A DNA stretch of 64,000 nucleotides from Psychrobacter urativorans (lineage in GTDB: Bacteria; Pseudomonadota; Gammaproteobacteria; Pseudomonadales; Moraxellaceae), in contig NZ_CP012678.1 of NCBI RefSeq assembly GCF_001298525.1, forward strand, positions 2,542,001-2,606,000, written 5' to 3'. A model generated the notes under the pieces. That model searched no databases, was not told the DNA's origin, and was given only the letters and a program-made list of their open reading frames with translations. Shown here piece by piece: positions 46,175 to 55,767 of the stretch (within the stretch, counting starts at the first letter, position 1; every line of letters begins with the position of its first letter). A program made the translations under genes and the position numbers.

Positions 46175-48559
46175 TTATTGGACTTCTTCACCTGCTAAGA
46201 AGAACCAAGTATCAAGCACTGAGTCAGGGTTCAATGATACTGAGCTGATACCTTGTTCCATTAACCAGTAAGCAAAATCTGGATGATCAGAAGGTCCTTG
46301 ACCACAAATGCCGATATATTTATCTGCTTTGCGACAAGCGGCAATCGCCATTGATAATAGCTTTTTAACCGCAAGATCACGCTCATCGAATAAATGAGAG
46401 ATGATACCTGAGTCACGGTCAAGACCGAGGGTTAATTGCGTCAAGTCGTTTGAGCCAATTGAAAAACCATCGAAGTGTTCTAGGAACTCATCAGCAAGTA
46501 AACAGTTGGTTGGCAGCTCGCACATCATAATAACGCGTAGACCATTTTCACCACGTTTTAGACCATTTTTCTCAAGTAATTCAAGGACTTGTTTGGCTTC
46601 ATCAACGGTACGAACAAACGGAATCATAATCTCAACGTTGGTCAAGCCCATGGTATCACGTACGCGCTTAAGGGCTTTACATTCAAGCTCAAAGCAATCG
46701 CGGAAGTTGTCAGAAACATAACGGCTCGCACCACGGAAGCCCAGCATTGGGTTTTCTTCTGATGGCTCGTATAATTTACCACCAAGCAAGTTGGCGTATT
46801 CGTTTGATTTAAAATCAGACATACGCACGATAACAGGCTGATCCATAAAGGCAACGGCTAAAGTTGAGATACCTTCGACCAACTTATCAACATAAAAATC
46901 AACAGGTGAGGCATAACCCGCAATGCGCTCATTAATAGCTTGTGCCACTTCGCGTGGTAAGCTGTTCATGTTTAGTAAGGCTTTTGGATGCACGCCAATC
47001 ATACGGTTGATGATAAATTCAAGACGGGCAAGACCAATACCTTCGTTCGGCATTTGGGTAAATGAGAAGGCGCGGTCTGGATTACCGACGTTCATCATGA
47101 CTTTAAAAGCAAGCTCAGGCATAGACTCGATAGAGTTGGTTTGTATTTCAAAATCAATTTGGCTCTCGTAAATAAAGCCTGTGTCGCCTTCGGCACAAGA
47201 AACAGTCACGTCTTGACCATCAACCAATAATTCGGTGGCATTACCACAACCAACAATAGCAGGGACACCAAGCTCACGCGCAATAATCGCTGCGTGACAG
47301 GTACGACCACCACGATTAGTGATAATTGCTGCCGCACGCTTCATTACCGGTTCCCAATCTGGATCGGTCATGTCTGAAACTAAAACGTCACCATCTTGTA
47401 CTTTATCCATCTCGTTTAAGTTACTAACGATACGTACTTTACCTGCGCCGATACGCTGACCGATTGAACGACCTTCGCATAAGATTTTGGCATCTTTAGT
47501 ATTAATGACATAACGTTCCATCACGTTGCTGTCTTGACGGCTCTTAACGGTTTCAGGACGGGCTTGGACGATAAAGATTTCATTACTATCGCCATCTTTT
47601 GCCCATTCGATATCCATCGCTTGACCGTAATGTTTTTCAATGGTCACGGCTTGCTTGGCAAGATTGGTCAGCTCTTCAGTAGTCAAAGAGAACTGCATAC
47701 GTTCTTGCTTTTCAACATCAACCACTTTAACTGATTTGGCTGTGCTGCCTTCTTCGCCATAAATCATTTTCTTTTGCTTGCTACCTAGGTTACGGCGAAT
47801 AATCGCAGGTTTACCATTAGCGAGTAGCTGTTTTGAGATATAGAATTCATCAGGGTTTACTGCGCCCTGTACGACCATTTCACCCAAGCCGTAGCTTGAT
47901 GTGATAAAGACCACTTGGTCAAAGCCACTTTCGGTATCTAGGGTGAACATAACGCCGGCTGCGCCAGTTTCTGAACGAACCATACGTTGTACGGCAGCAG
48001 ACAAGGCGACGCCTTCATGCTCAAAACCTTTATGCACACGATAAGAGATCGCGCGGTCATTATATAAAGAAGCAAATACTTCTTTAATAGCAATAAGAAC
48101 GTTATCAATACCGCGAATATTTAGATACGTTTCTTGCTGACCAGCAAATGACGCATCTGGTAAATCTTCAGCAGTCGCAGAAGAACGTACGGCAACCGCA
48201 ATTTCTTGACCATCGCTCATTTCTGCAAATGAATCACGCACTGCTTGCTCTAAATCTTTTGGTAATTCTTGTTCAACAATCCAGTTACGGATTTTTTTAC
48301 CCGTCGCGGCAAGTTTAACAACGTCATCAACGTCAAGCGTTTTAAGCTCGCTATTGATTTTATCCAATAAGCCCGTTTCGTTTAAAAAACGGTAAAAAGC
48401 ATTTGAAGTTGTGGCAAAGCCGCCTGGAACACTAACGCCCAAATCAGATAAGTGGCTGATCATTTCACCAAGTGAAGCGTTCTTGCCGCCGACCATCTCG
48501 ATGTCGTCTTTTCCTAACTGATCAAGGTTAATTACGAGTGCTGTAGATTGCGCTGCCAT
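46175..48559 (-). CDS. ppsA: Phosphoenolpyruvate synthase
   Basis: Makes PEP from pyruvate and ATP for gluconeogenesis. 794 residues, as E. coli PpsA (792). N-terminal ATP-grasp part ([40 protein letters not shown]), central phospho-His domain with [18 protein letters not shown] (catalytic His), and C-terminal PEP/pyruvate barrel ([31 protein letters not shown]). Divergent from ppsR, its regulator. ATG at 48557-48559. Confidence 0.97.
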   Translation of the reverse strand: MAAQSTALVINLDQLGKDDIEMVGGKNASLGEMISHLSDLGVSVPGGFATTSNAFYRFLNETGLLDKINSELKTLDVDDVVKLAATGKKIRNWIVEQELPKDLEQAVRDSFAEMSDGQEIAVAVRSSATAEDLPDASFAGQQETYLNIRGIDNVLIAIKEVFASLYNDRAISYRVHKGFEHEGVALSAAVQRMVRSETGAAGVMFTLDTESGFDQVVFITSSYGLGEMVVQGAVNPDEFYISKQLLANGKPAIIRRNLGSKQKKMIYGEEGSTAKSVKVVDVEKQERMQFSLTTEELTNLAKQAVTIEKHYGQAMDIEWAKDGDSNEIFIVQARPETVKSRQDSNVMERYVINTKDAKILCEGRSIGQRIGAGKVRIVSNLNEMDKVQDGDVLVSDMTDPDWEPVMKRAAAIITNRGGRTCHAAIIARELGVPAIVGCGNATELLVDGQDVTVSCAEGDTGFIYESQIDFEIQTNSIESMPELAFKVMMNVGNPDRAFSFTQMPNEGIGLARLEFIINRMIGVHPKALLNMNSLPREVAQAINERIAGYASPVDFYVDKLVEGISTLAVAFMDQPVIVRMSDFKSNEYANLLGGKLYEPSEENPMLGFRGASRYVSDNFRDCFELECKALKRVRDTMGLTNVEIMIPFVRTVDEAKQVLELLEKNGLKRGENGLRVIMMCELPTNCLLADEFLEHFDGFSIGSNDLTQLTLGLDRDSGIISHLFDERDLAVKKLLSMAIAACRKADKYIGICGQGPSDHPDFAYWLMEQGISSVSLNPDSVLDTWFFLAGEEVQ

Positions 48560-49046
48560 GATAACTCCAGAAAATAAGGTTATTTATTAAGGATTATAAC
48601 GGTCAATTATACCGCTATAGTTGGACAATTTCGAGTGCTTTAGTTAAATATTTTATGAAAAAGCTGAAAATGATGGAAAATTAACAAAGTTTATTGAAAA
48701 AATGGAGCATTGAGGTCAATGTTTTTATTGTTTAAGCAAATAAGCGGCTCTTACAAATGCGCTTAAAAGAGCCCTAATAGGCGCAAAAATTTATATCAAT
48801 GAAAGGATAGAAACAGTAGGTTTGAACTGCTATGTATGTTCAGCAGTTATGCTAACATTGATTCCTATTAGCCGTTTATTATGAGTATAATGTAAGCTAT
48901 AAAATAAGCACGTATGATAAAACACGCCTAATAAAAGGTGTGTTGATGTCTGAATAAATAGCGCGCTGATAATGTACTCATAAATAGTGACTGATGTAGA
49001 AGACAATAATAAGTCACCCAAAGGCTACTCTCGAGGTTCTCAAGTT
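48560..49046. other. Divergent ppsA/ppsR control region
   Basis: Nearly 490 bp, AT-rich, without a gene I can support. Promoters for both directions should be here. An upstream GTG at 48987 in the ppsR frame lacks a ribosome site. Confidence 0.45.
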
Positions 49047-49943
49047 ATGTACTCAAACAATCCACCTGAACAAGATAAGCCCACCATTCAAAATCACCAT
49101 GCGTTAAGCTTGGATAATTCACAAACCCTCCGCAGTGCGTTTTTTATCTCTGATGGGACGGCGATTACTGCTGAGACGCTGGGTCGCTCTATATTGAGTC
49201 AGTTTGCCTCTGTGCCGTTTGAAACCCGTGTGTTGCCCTATGTTGATAGCTTGGAGCGCGCTGATGATGCGGTTGAACAAATCAATATCGCGTATCAGCG
49301 TGATGGGCTATTGCCATTGGTATTTGATACGATTGTGAATCCTGAGATTCGTGAAAAGATTAATGCCGCTCATAGCTGTAACTTAGATATGTATGAAGGG
49401 TTAATTGGGCGTATCGCTGAAGAAATCGGCATTGAGCCTGATGGTCATTCGGGTCATGCTCATGATAATGTAGACTCTGAGACTTATAAAGAGCGTATCG
49501 ATGCGGTGCATTTTGCCTTAGATAATGATGATGGGGCGCGCACACGTCATTATAATGCTGCCGATATTATTTTGATTGGCGTCTCGCGTTCAGGTAAAAC
49601 GCCAACGTCATTATATTTAGCCTTACAATTTGGTATTCGCGCCGCTAACTATCCGTTAACCGAAGATGACTTATACGACAATCAGTTACCAAAAGCGTTA
49701 CGTGAGCATAAAGACAAACTGTTTGGGCTGATTATTGATACCGATCGCTTGGTAAAAATACGTCAGGAACGCCGTGCCGGTAGCCGCTATTCAAGCTATC
49801 AGCAGTGTCAGCAAGAGCAGCGCGCGATACAAGGTATTTATATCTCTCAAGGGATTCCAAGCCTTGATGTCTCAGAGATGTCTGTGGAAGAGATTGCCAC
49901 GCGTATCTTACAGATGACAGGTCTCAAGCGTCGCATTGGTTAA
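49047..49943 (+). CDS. ppsR: PEP synthase regulatory kinase/pyrophosphorylase
   Basis: DUF299 protein that inactivates PpsA by ADP-dependent phosphorylation and reactivates it with phosphate. The P-loop is GVSRSGKTPTSLYLA; the N-terminal FFISDGTAITAETLGRSILS and C-terminal LRKHKDK-like (LREHKDKLFGLIIDTDRL) and RRAGSRYSSYQQC are typical. I choose the ATG at 49047 (298 residues), which has GAGG upstream, over an in-frame GTG at 48987 that would add 20 unusual residues. Divergent from ppsA, as in many bacteria. Confidence 0.94.
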   Translation: MYSNNPPEQDKPTIQNHHALSLDNSQTLRSAFFISDGTAITAETLGRSILSQFASVPFETRVLPYVDSLERADDAVEQINIAYQRDGLLPLVFDTIVNPEIREKINAAHSCNLDMYEGLIGRIAEEIGIEPDGHSGHAHDNVDSETYKERIDAVHFALDNDDGARTRHYNAADIILIGVSRSGKTPTSLYLALQFGIRAANYPLTEDDLYDNQLPKALREHKDKLFGLIIDTDRLVKIRQERRAGSRYSSYQQCQQEQRAIQGIYISQGIPSLDVSEMSVEEIATRILQMTGLKRRIG

Positions 49944-50153
49944 GCAAATATATCGCCTATCAATCGATGCAATCAATATTACAGAAGTATTTATCACCTA
50001 TCAGGCGGGTATCTTTAATTCACTGATGTGGTTATGACATCGATACGAATATAAATAGCCCAATGAATCTTGCAAGGTTCATTCTATTTAATAGTATATG
50101 ATTGAATAATCACCTATGAACCCGCTGATAAATCAAAGAGTAAAGAGGATACA

Positions 50154-51800
50154 ATGGGAAGAAAAATCAAAGCCGATACAACTAATGATATTGGTGAAGA
50201 CGTTGATGCTGTATCAAATACAGATAATGGCGATGCGCCAGTGACGATGCCTGAAGTCACTACTGCCGCTAGCAAGGACGAGCGAATAGAGCAAACACAT
50301 GAACAAGTCTTAGAAGACATCATGCATCATCCAGATTTAGTTAATCCCCTTGATGATACCCGTATCTACGTAAAATCTAGTTTTACGAAAGACTCAAAAC
50401 GCCTAAAAGGCGATAAGCATGAGTTTGACTATGATGTTGTTGTATTAGGTGCTGGACCTGCCGGTGAAGCAGCGGCGATGAAGCTTGCTAAATCGGGTAA
50501 GAAAGTGGTGGTGGTCGATCCGCGTGAGCAAGTGGGTGGTAACTGTACGCACGTTGGTACGATTCCAAGTAAGGCATTGCGTCAATCTGTGTTTAACTTA
50601 ATCAACTTCCGCCGTGACCAGATGTTTACTAAAGCGATGGACTATCACCAAGTCCCGCTAAATATCGTGCTCGCTAAAGCGCGACAAGTGATTCAGCAAC
50701 AGGTCAATACCCACACGCGATTCTATGAGCGTAACCAAGTTGAAGTGATTCATGGGTGGGCAAATTTCATTGATAAACATACGATACGTGTTGAGATTGA
50801 TGAAAATACCTTTGAAACCATCACCTTCAATAAAGCCATTATTACGGTCGGTAGTCGTCCTTATCGCCCTGATATTCTAGATTTTGACCATCCACGCGTA
50901 TTTGATTCTGACAAAATCCTACAAATGGATTATGTGGTCAAAAAAATCATTATTTATGGTGCAGGTGTGATTGGCTGTGAATATGCGTCTATTTTTACCG
51001 GTCTTGGTTATAAAGTTGACCTGATTAACAACCAAAATCAATTATTGAGCTATCTTGATAGCGAAATTAGCGATGCGATTGCCCATGACTTTAGACAATT
51101 TGGGGTGGTCATTCGTAGTAATGAAGAAATTGACTATTTAGAAACCTATGATGACTATGTTGTCTTGTATCTAAAAAGCGGTAAAAAAATCAAATCTGAT
51201 GCGATTTTATGGTCAAATGGACGCTCAGGAAATACGGAAGGGCTCAATTTAGAAGCTATTGGACTTACCGCCAATAGCCGTGGACAGCTGAAAGTAGATG
51301 ATACTTATTGTACGGAAGTAGAGAATATCTATGCGGCTGGTGATGTTATCGGTTGGCCGTCATTAGCATCCGCAGCCTATGACCAAGGGCGCTGTGCGGC
51401 GGCATTTATGGTTGGTGACCGTGATGCGGAACCCGTGTCTAGCGTACCAACTGGCATCTATACCATTCCTGAAATCTCTTGTATTGGTAAAACCGAGCAA
51501 GAATTAACCGATGCCAAAGTCCCTTATGAAGTCGGTCAGGCATTCTTTAAACATCTGGCACGTGCGCAAATTATCGGTGAACGTTCTGGTGTCTTAAAAA
51601 TCTTATTTCATCGTGAGACGCTTGAGATTTTGGGGATTCATTGCTACGGCAACCATGCCTCAGAAATTATTCATATTGGGCAAGCGGTCATGAAGTGTAA
51701 TGCTACCCTTGAATACTTTGTCAATACCACCTTTAACTATCCGACGATGGCAGAAGCGTATCGAGTAGCAGCGTTAAATGGTCTTAACCGCGTATTCTAA
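50154..51800 (+). CDS. sthA: Soluble pyridine nucleotide transhydrogenase, N-terminally extended
   Basis: FAD flavoprotein that balances NADPH and NADH. 548 residues against 466 in E. coli: residues 1-90 are an extra acidic/polar segment. The core begins [20 protein letters not shown] (FAD fold), then [19 protein letters not shown], which lacks the second redox Cys of lipoamide dehydrogenases and so fits Sth[21 protein letters not shown] is the NAD site, and [20 protein letters not shown] and [14 protein letters not shown] follow. AAAGAGGA precedes ATG 50154, which supports the long form. Confidence 0.95.
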   Translation: MGRKIKADTTNDIGEDVDAVSNTDNGDAPVTMPEVTTAASKDERIEQTHEQVLEDIMHHPDLVNPLDDTRIYVKSSFTKDSKRLKGDKHEFDYDVVVLGAGPAGEAAAMKLAKSGKKVVVVDPREQVGGNCTHVGTIPSKALRQSVFNLINFRRDQMFTKAMDYHQVPLNIVLAKARQVIQQQVNTHTRFYERNQVEVIHGWANFIDKHTIRVEIDENTFETITFNKAIITVGSRPYRPDILDFDHPRVFDSDKILQMDYVVKKIIIYGAGVIGCEYASIFTGLGYKVDLINNQNQLLSYLDSEISDAIAHDFRQFGVVIRSNEEIDYLETYDDYVVLYLKSGKKIKSDAILWSNGRSGNTEGLNLEAIGLTANSRGQLKVDDTYCTEVENIYAAGDVIGWPSLASAAYDQGRCAAAFMVGDRDAEPVSSVPTGIYTIPEISCIGKTEQELTDAKVPYEVGQAFFKHLARAQIIGERSGVLKILFHRETLEILGIHCYGNHASEIIHIGQAVMKCNATLEYFVNTTFNYPTMAEAYRVAALNGLNRVF

Positions 51801-51827
51801 GGCTTACTATTTAGAACTGTAATTTAA

Positions 51828-51864
51828 TAAAAAAGCGTCTGCTATATTGTAGGCGCTTTTTTTT
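51828..51864. terminator. Terminator after sthA
   Basis: A-run, stem GCGTCTGC/GTAGGCGC with G-U pairs, then T8. It may serve both convergent transcripts. Confidence 0.8.
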
Positions 51865-51911
51865 GCTCATTTTTTAATAAAAAATATGATTAAGTGATTC
51901 ACTATTTTTTC

Positions 51912-53099
51912 TTATCCAGCAGTTTTATTTTGACTGCTAGATTGAGGTTGCGTGCGCCATCTGAAAAGTAATAATAAGATAAAATAAAATAACCATAAGG
52001 CGACAAGCACATAAAATCCAGATGCCACTTGCGAGACAGATGCACCCATTTGATTGAGTTGAACAGAGGTATTGATAGCAGGAGTGGTGGGGAATAGCCA
52101 ACGCACGGCTTGTAGTATGTCAGGTAGTTGGTCGGCTGGCCACGGATAACCACTGACAAAAAATATCGGTAGTGAGCTGAAAATTAATATTTGCAAGCTG
52201 CGTTCACGCTGCCGGAACCAAAGCCCTAATACACAGCCAAGCGTCGCCACGGTTGGGCAAAATAGCGCCAAAAATAGCAAACTGCCCAGCATATTCTCGC
52301 CGCGTGCATAATGATGGAGCTCAAAAGCCCAGCCATAATAAAAGCAGCCCATGATAAAGCTGAGTAAGCTGAGCGCCATAATACGCCCAAGCCAGCCACG
52401 AATACTGGTCGCATGGCGGCGCTGCTCATACCACGTACCAATCAGCATCGCCGTCGCCATTAATAAGGTCTGTTGTAGAATAAGAATAGATACAGCTGGC
52501 ACGACGTAAGCGCCATAGCCCTCCGTTTGATTGTATAACGGCATTATTTTTAGGGGCACGGCTTGGGTGTTTTTGGCAGCAGTAGGTGCATACGCGCCTT
52601 GTGCCACACTTTTTTTAACCTCAATACCGGCAGATACGGTGCTGACTGCCTGCAAAAAACCAAGCTGCACATTTTTATTTAAAATAAAATAACCACCATT
52701 ACCAAGAACAATGACATTGGCGGCTTTCCCTGACAGCACTTGGCGTTCAAGTCCAGTAGGGATAATCATATAACCGGCAATGTCGTTTGACCACATCGCC
52801 TCTTTAGCAGCGTGTTCATTGATAAAACGTTGTGTATCCAATTGTGGACTGGCACTGGCGTAACGAATGATGGTGCGTGATAGATTGCTATTATCATTGT
52901 CAATAATACCAACAGGCACGTGATTAACGACTTCAGTAGAATACGGCCACGGATAAAAAAAGCCATAGATAATGGGTGCGATAATGAGCATTAACAGCAC
53001 GCCTTTATCGACAAAGATGTCTGTAAGTGTTTGTATAAAACTGGCAAAAAAAGTCGGTGCTGAGAGGGTATGTTGTGGTGCAAGATTTGATTTTGGCAT
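51912..53099 (-). CDS. ABC-2-type permease, second of pair
   Basis: 395 residues from the ATG at 53097-53099. That ATG overlaps the previous stop as TAATG, so translation is probably coupled; a TTG at 53112-53114 is the alternative. One helix near the start (VLLMLIIAPIIYGFFYPW), a large external domain (VPVGIIDNDNSNLSRTIIRY, AAKEAMWSNDIAGYMIIPTG), then five helices with the family's FVSGYPWPADQLPDILQAVR. This is the YbhR/YhhJ-like ABC-2 fold. It has no ATP-binding domain, and no ATPase gene is in the cluster. Confidence 0.88.
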   Translation of the reverse strand: MPKSNLAPQHTLSAPTFFASFIQTLTDIFVDKGVLLMLIIAPIIYGFFYPWPYSTEVVNHVPVGIIDNDNSNLSRTIIRYASASPQLDTQRFINEHAAKEAMWSNDIAGYMIIPTGLERQVLSGKAANVIVLGNGGYFILNKNVQLGFLQAVSTVSAGIEVKKSVAQGAYAPTAAKNTQAVPLKIMPLYNQTEGYGAYVVPAVSILILQQTLLMATAMLIGTWYEQRRHATSIRGWLGRIMALSLLSFIMGCFYYGWAFELHHYARGENMLGSLLFLALFCPTVATLGCVLGLWFRQRERSLQILIFSSLPIFFVSGYPWPADQLPDILQAVRWLFPTTPAINTSVQLNQMGASVSQVASGFYVLVALWLFYFILLLLFRWRTQPQSSSQNKTAG

Positions 53100-54409
53100 T
53101 AGCGTGCGCCCCAACGTTCAGGATGCGCCAACGCACGTTTGCTCAACAAGGCGGTCAGCAGCATAGCAATGAGCGTCGCTAAGGTTAAGCCATAAATGAT
53201 AGGCAATGATATGGCGACCGGAGCTTGCATCTGTAATTGTGCGATATGCAGTTTCAGATAATGGGTCAAGGGTAAGATATCCGACCAATGCTTGGCGCTG
53301 TCACTAATCGCAATATAAGGAAAAGTGACCCCAGCGAAAGCATAAGAGGGCGCGGAGATAAAACCAGTAGCTGATAAACCCGTGCGCAGCGAAAATGACC
53401 CTAACGTAAAAATAGCACCTAACCAAAAAGACAGCATCATTAATATCACTAACCCAAAATAGGTCGCTATTATAGAAGCGCTCGCAATAGCTTGCTGCTG
53501 AATGGTTAGCCATATTGCCAATGCCGACCACAGGCTGTAAGCAAGCGTTGACCAAAAATATTTACCTGCTAAACCTGATAGTACGACTAAAATACTGACG
53601 TGTTGTGTTGCGTGTAATTGATTTTTTAACGGATTATTTGGCGTCTTGTTATTTGGCATATTGTTATTTGGTGTGTGATTATCGCAATTATCACCATTTT
53701 CTACCGTTAAATCAGGACGACTGCGTGCAATAAAGCGATACCAGTGACCTAAATTTTTATCGCGTAGCTCGCGTCCAATAGTGGTGGCGCCAATAACCAT
53801 GGCTAAAATATGTAGCAATGCAGGAATGACGGTCGATGCCAAAAATTGCTGATAGTTAGTCGCTGCGTTAAATAAGCTCACACGCTGAATACCGATAGGC
53901 GAGTAGGCTATTGCCGCTTGCGAGGGTGCCATACCTTGTTTGACCAAACGCTGAATCTCAACCCCAGCCGATAATGTACCGACAACGGATTGCACGCTTT
54001 TTTGGATAATACCCGAATGCGTGCCGTATTGGGCATTCACTTGTAACACCAATGGCGAAGGCTTGCCAGATAAAATATTACGTGAAAAATCTGGTGGGAT
54101 AATAACGATTGCATAAATATCACGTTGCAAAATAGCGTCCTTAGCAGCGGCTGGCGAGTGATAAAGCTGCTTAACGGTAATATCAGGACTGGCTTCTAAA
54201 TAGCGTACGAGCGTATTGGCAAGAGGACTATGGTCTTGGTCAATGACCCCAATAGGTAAATCAGTAATTTGGGTTCGCGAAAATATCCACCAAATCAGTA
54301 TCACTGTCGCAAGTGGTATCCAGACTACCATTGCCAAATCCCACGGACTTTTGGCTAAAAAACGGCGCTCGTAGGCAGCACTACGTACAAAGGCTTTTAT
54401 CAGACGCAT
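53099..54409 (-). CDS. ABC-2-type permease, first of pair
   Basis: 436 residues, paralogous to the next gene: helix at about 28-44, external domain (LPIGVIDQDHSPLANTLVRY, AAKDAILQRDIYAIVIIPPD), then membrane helices to the end. Residues about 230-268 are a polar Asn-rich insertion in a cytosolic loop, made by three 15-bp tandem repeats (53634-53678). YbhS-like fold without a nucleotide-binding domain. It starts 3 bp after the hlyD-like gene and overlaps the next gene by one base (TAATG), so the three are one operon. Confidence 0.88.
   Translation of the reverse strand: MRLIKAFVRSAAYERRFLAKSPWDLAMVVWIPLATVILIWWIFSRTQITDLPIGVIDQDHSPLANTLVRYLEASPDITVKQLYHSPAAAKDAILQRDIYAIVIIPPDFSRNILSGKPSPLVLQVNAQYGTHSGIIQKSVQSVVGTLSAGVEIQRLVKQGMAPSQAAIAYSPIGIQRVSLFNAATNYQQFLASTVIPALLHILAMVIGATTIGRELRDKNLGHWYRFIARSRPDLTVENGDNCDNHTPNNNMPNNKTPNNPLKNQLHATQHVSILVVLSGLAGKYFWSTLAYSLWSALAIWLTIQQQAIASASIIATYFGLVILMMLSFWLGAIFTLGSFSLRTGLSATGFISAPSYAFAGVTFPYIAISDSAKHWSDILPLTHYLKLHIAQLQMQAPVAISLPIIYGLTLATLIAMLLTALLSKRALAHPERWGAR
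53634..53678. repeat. Three 15-bp tandem repeats inside a permease gene
   Basis: Units begin TTATTTGG on the plus strand, encoding on the minus strand a pentapeptide like NNxMP/NNKTP. In-frame, so copy changes would keep the gene open. Confidence 0.85.
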
Positions 54410-54412
54410 GGT

Positions 54413-55645
54413 TTACTCTGGCGGATTGCGAGTTGAAGAGTGAGATACTTGCGGATTAATGCGTACGATGACACTCATTCCTGAACGAATACGTGCGTCT
54501 GGAGAAGTTGGGCGCGCCTTAATTTCAAAGGTACGCACATCGAAGCCATCGTCATTATTGGTGGGTCGCCACGTGGCAAAGTCGGACAAGGTTGAGGTGG
54601 CATAGACAGTAAACTGTTTAGAATAAGGGCGTTCTGTACTTGATAAAGCAGGAATAGTACCGATAAACTGCTGCCCAATCGCAAACTGATTCAAATAAGT
54701 CTCGGTGACATTTAATACCACCCATTGATTGTTGGTATCGACTAGCGTCAATATTGGCACGCCTTGACCGATTACTTCACCAGGACTGACAATCACACTA
54801 TCAACAATACCGGCAATCGGGCTTTTTAGATTGGCTTCTTTTTTAGCGGCTAAGGCTTCATCAAGTTGGGCATCTACTTGTGCAACTTGGGCGGTAGCGG
54901 CTGATTTATCCTCGTCTCGTGCGCCTTCTTTTGCTAGCTCATATTGTAATCGCGCGGCTTCAGTTTGGTCTTGAGTCGCTAAAGATTGCGCCAATGCTTC
55001 ATCACGCTTTTGCCGCGCCATTAAGCCTTCTTCATACAGACGATTGATACGCTCATACGTATTGGCTGCTAAGTCAGAAGCGGCTTTATTGGCTTGCCAT
55101 GCTACTTTTGCTTGCGCAATTTCTTGCGGTCGTGCTCCGTTTTCGGCTTTATCCAGTTGGCTTTGTGCCATTTGTTTGCCAGCACGTGCTTGATTAATCT
55201 TGGCATTAATCTCAGGCGAATCCATCTCAATAAGCTGCTGACCTACGGTTACGGCATCGCCTTCGGTAACTAAGATTTGTGCAATACGCCCCGGTACTTT
55301 TGCCGCGATGGACGTTTGCTGCATTTGCATTTGTCCTTGCAAGGTAATGATTTCTGGCTCGCTGTTCTGCTTACTTTTGAATAATCCATAAGCGATGATG
55401 CCAAGGACACTAATAATAATCAGCGCAATGATCGCTTTTTTAATTGTGCCGGATTTATCATTTTTTGACTGACGCTGTTGTCCACGTATGTATGCAGGTG
55501 CGGTCTGTTGTTGCTCAGTTTCAGATTCTGTTAATTCAGTATAGTTAGCATCATTATCAGTCTGTGCACTATTATCAGTCACGTCCTCACTATGCGCCGT
55601 TTCGGGTTTGCTTAAGTCGTCAGATTTATGGTGAGGTTCATGCAT
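54413..55645 (-). CDS. HlyD/EmrA-like membrane fusion protein
   Basis: 410 residues. Cytoplasmic acidic N-tail (about 70), one helix (AIIALIIISVLGIIAYGLF), then periplasmic adaptor: lipoyl half-motifs QTSIAAKVPGRIAQILVTEG and ANLKSPIAGIVDSVIVSPGE, an alpha-helical hairpin between them (INQARAGKQMAQSQLDKAEN), and a beta-barrel domain (WVVLNVTETYLNQFAIGQ). Bridges the inner-membrane permeases to TolC. The N-tail is longer than in YbhG/YhiI. Confidence 0.92.
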   Translation of the reverse strand: MHEPHHKSDDLSKPETAHSEDVTDNSAQTDNDANYTELTESETEQQQTAPAYIRGQQRQSKNDKSGTIKKAIIALIIISVLGIIAYGLFKSKQNSEPEIITLQGQMQMQQTSIAAKVPGRIAQILVTEGDAVTVGQQLIEMDSPEINAKINQARAGKQMAQSQLDKAENGARPQEIAQAKVAWQANKAASDLAANTYERINRLYEEGLMARQKRDEALAQSLATQDQTEAARLQYELAKEGARDEDKSAATAQVAQVDAQLDEALAAKKEANLKSPIAGIVDSVIVSPGEVIGQGVPILTLVDTNNQWVVLNVTETYLNQFAIGQQFIGTIPALSSTERPYSKQFTVYATSTLSDFATWRPTNNDDGFDVRTFEIKARPTSPDARIRSGMSVIVRINPQVSHSSTRNPPE

Positions 55646-55767
55646 GACAATGAGATTCCTAAAGCAATAAGCTTAATATTAGCGTTAATAGTGGTATTAA
55701 TAACAGGGTCAAAAATAATAGTAAGGTCAATCATAATTACGATAAAGAGGGCAGAGTTTACTAGCCA

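Noticed and set aside
48987..49046. GTG start extending PpsR by 20 residues
   Set aside because: No ribosome site; the ATG at 49047 has GAGG upstream and a family-like start.
53100..53114. TTG start for the second ABC-2 permease
   Set aside because: The ATG at 53097-53099 overlaps the preceding stop as TAATG, a typical coupled start.
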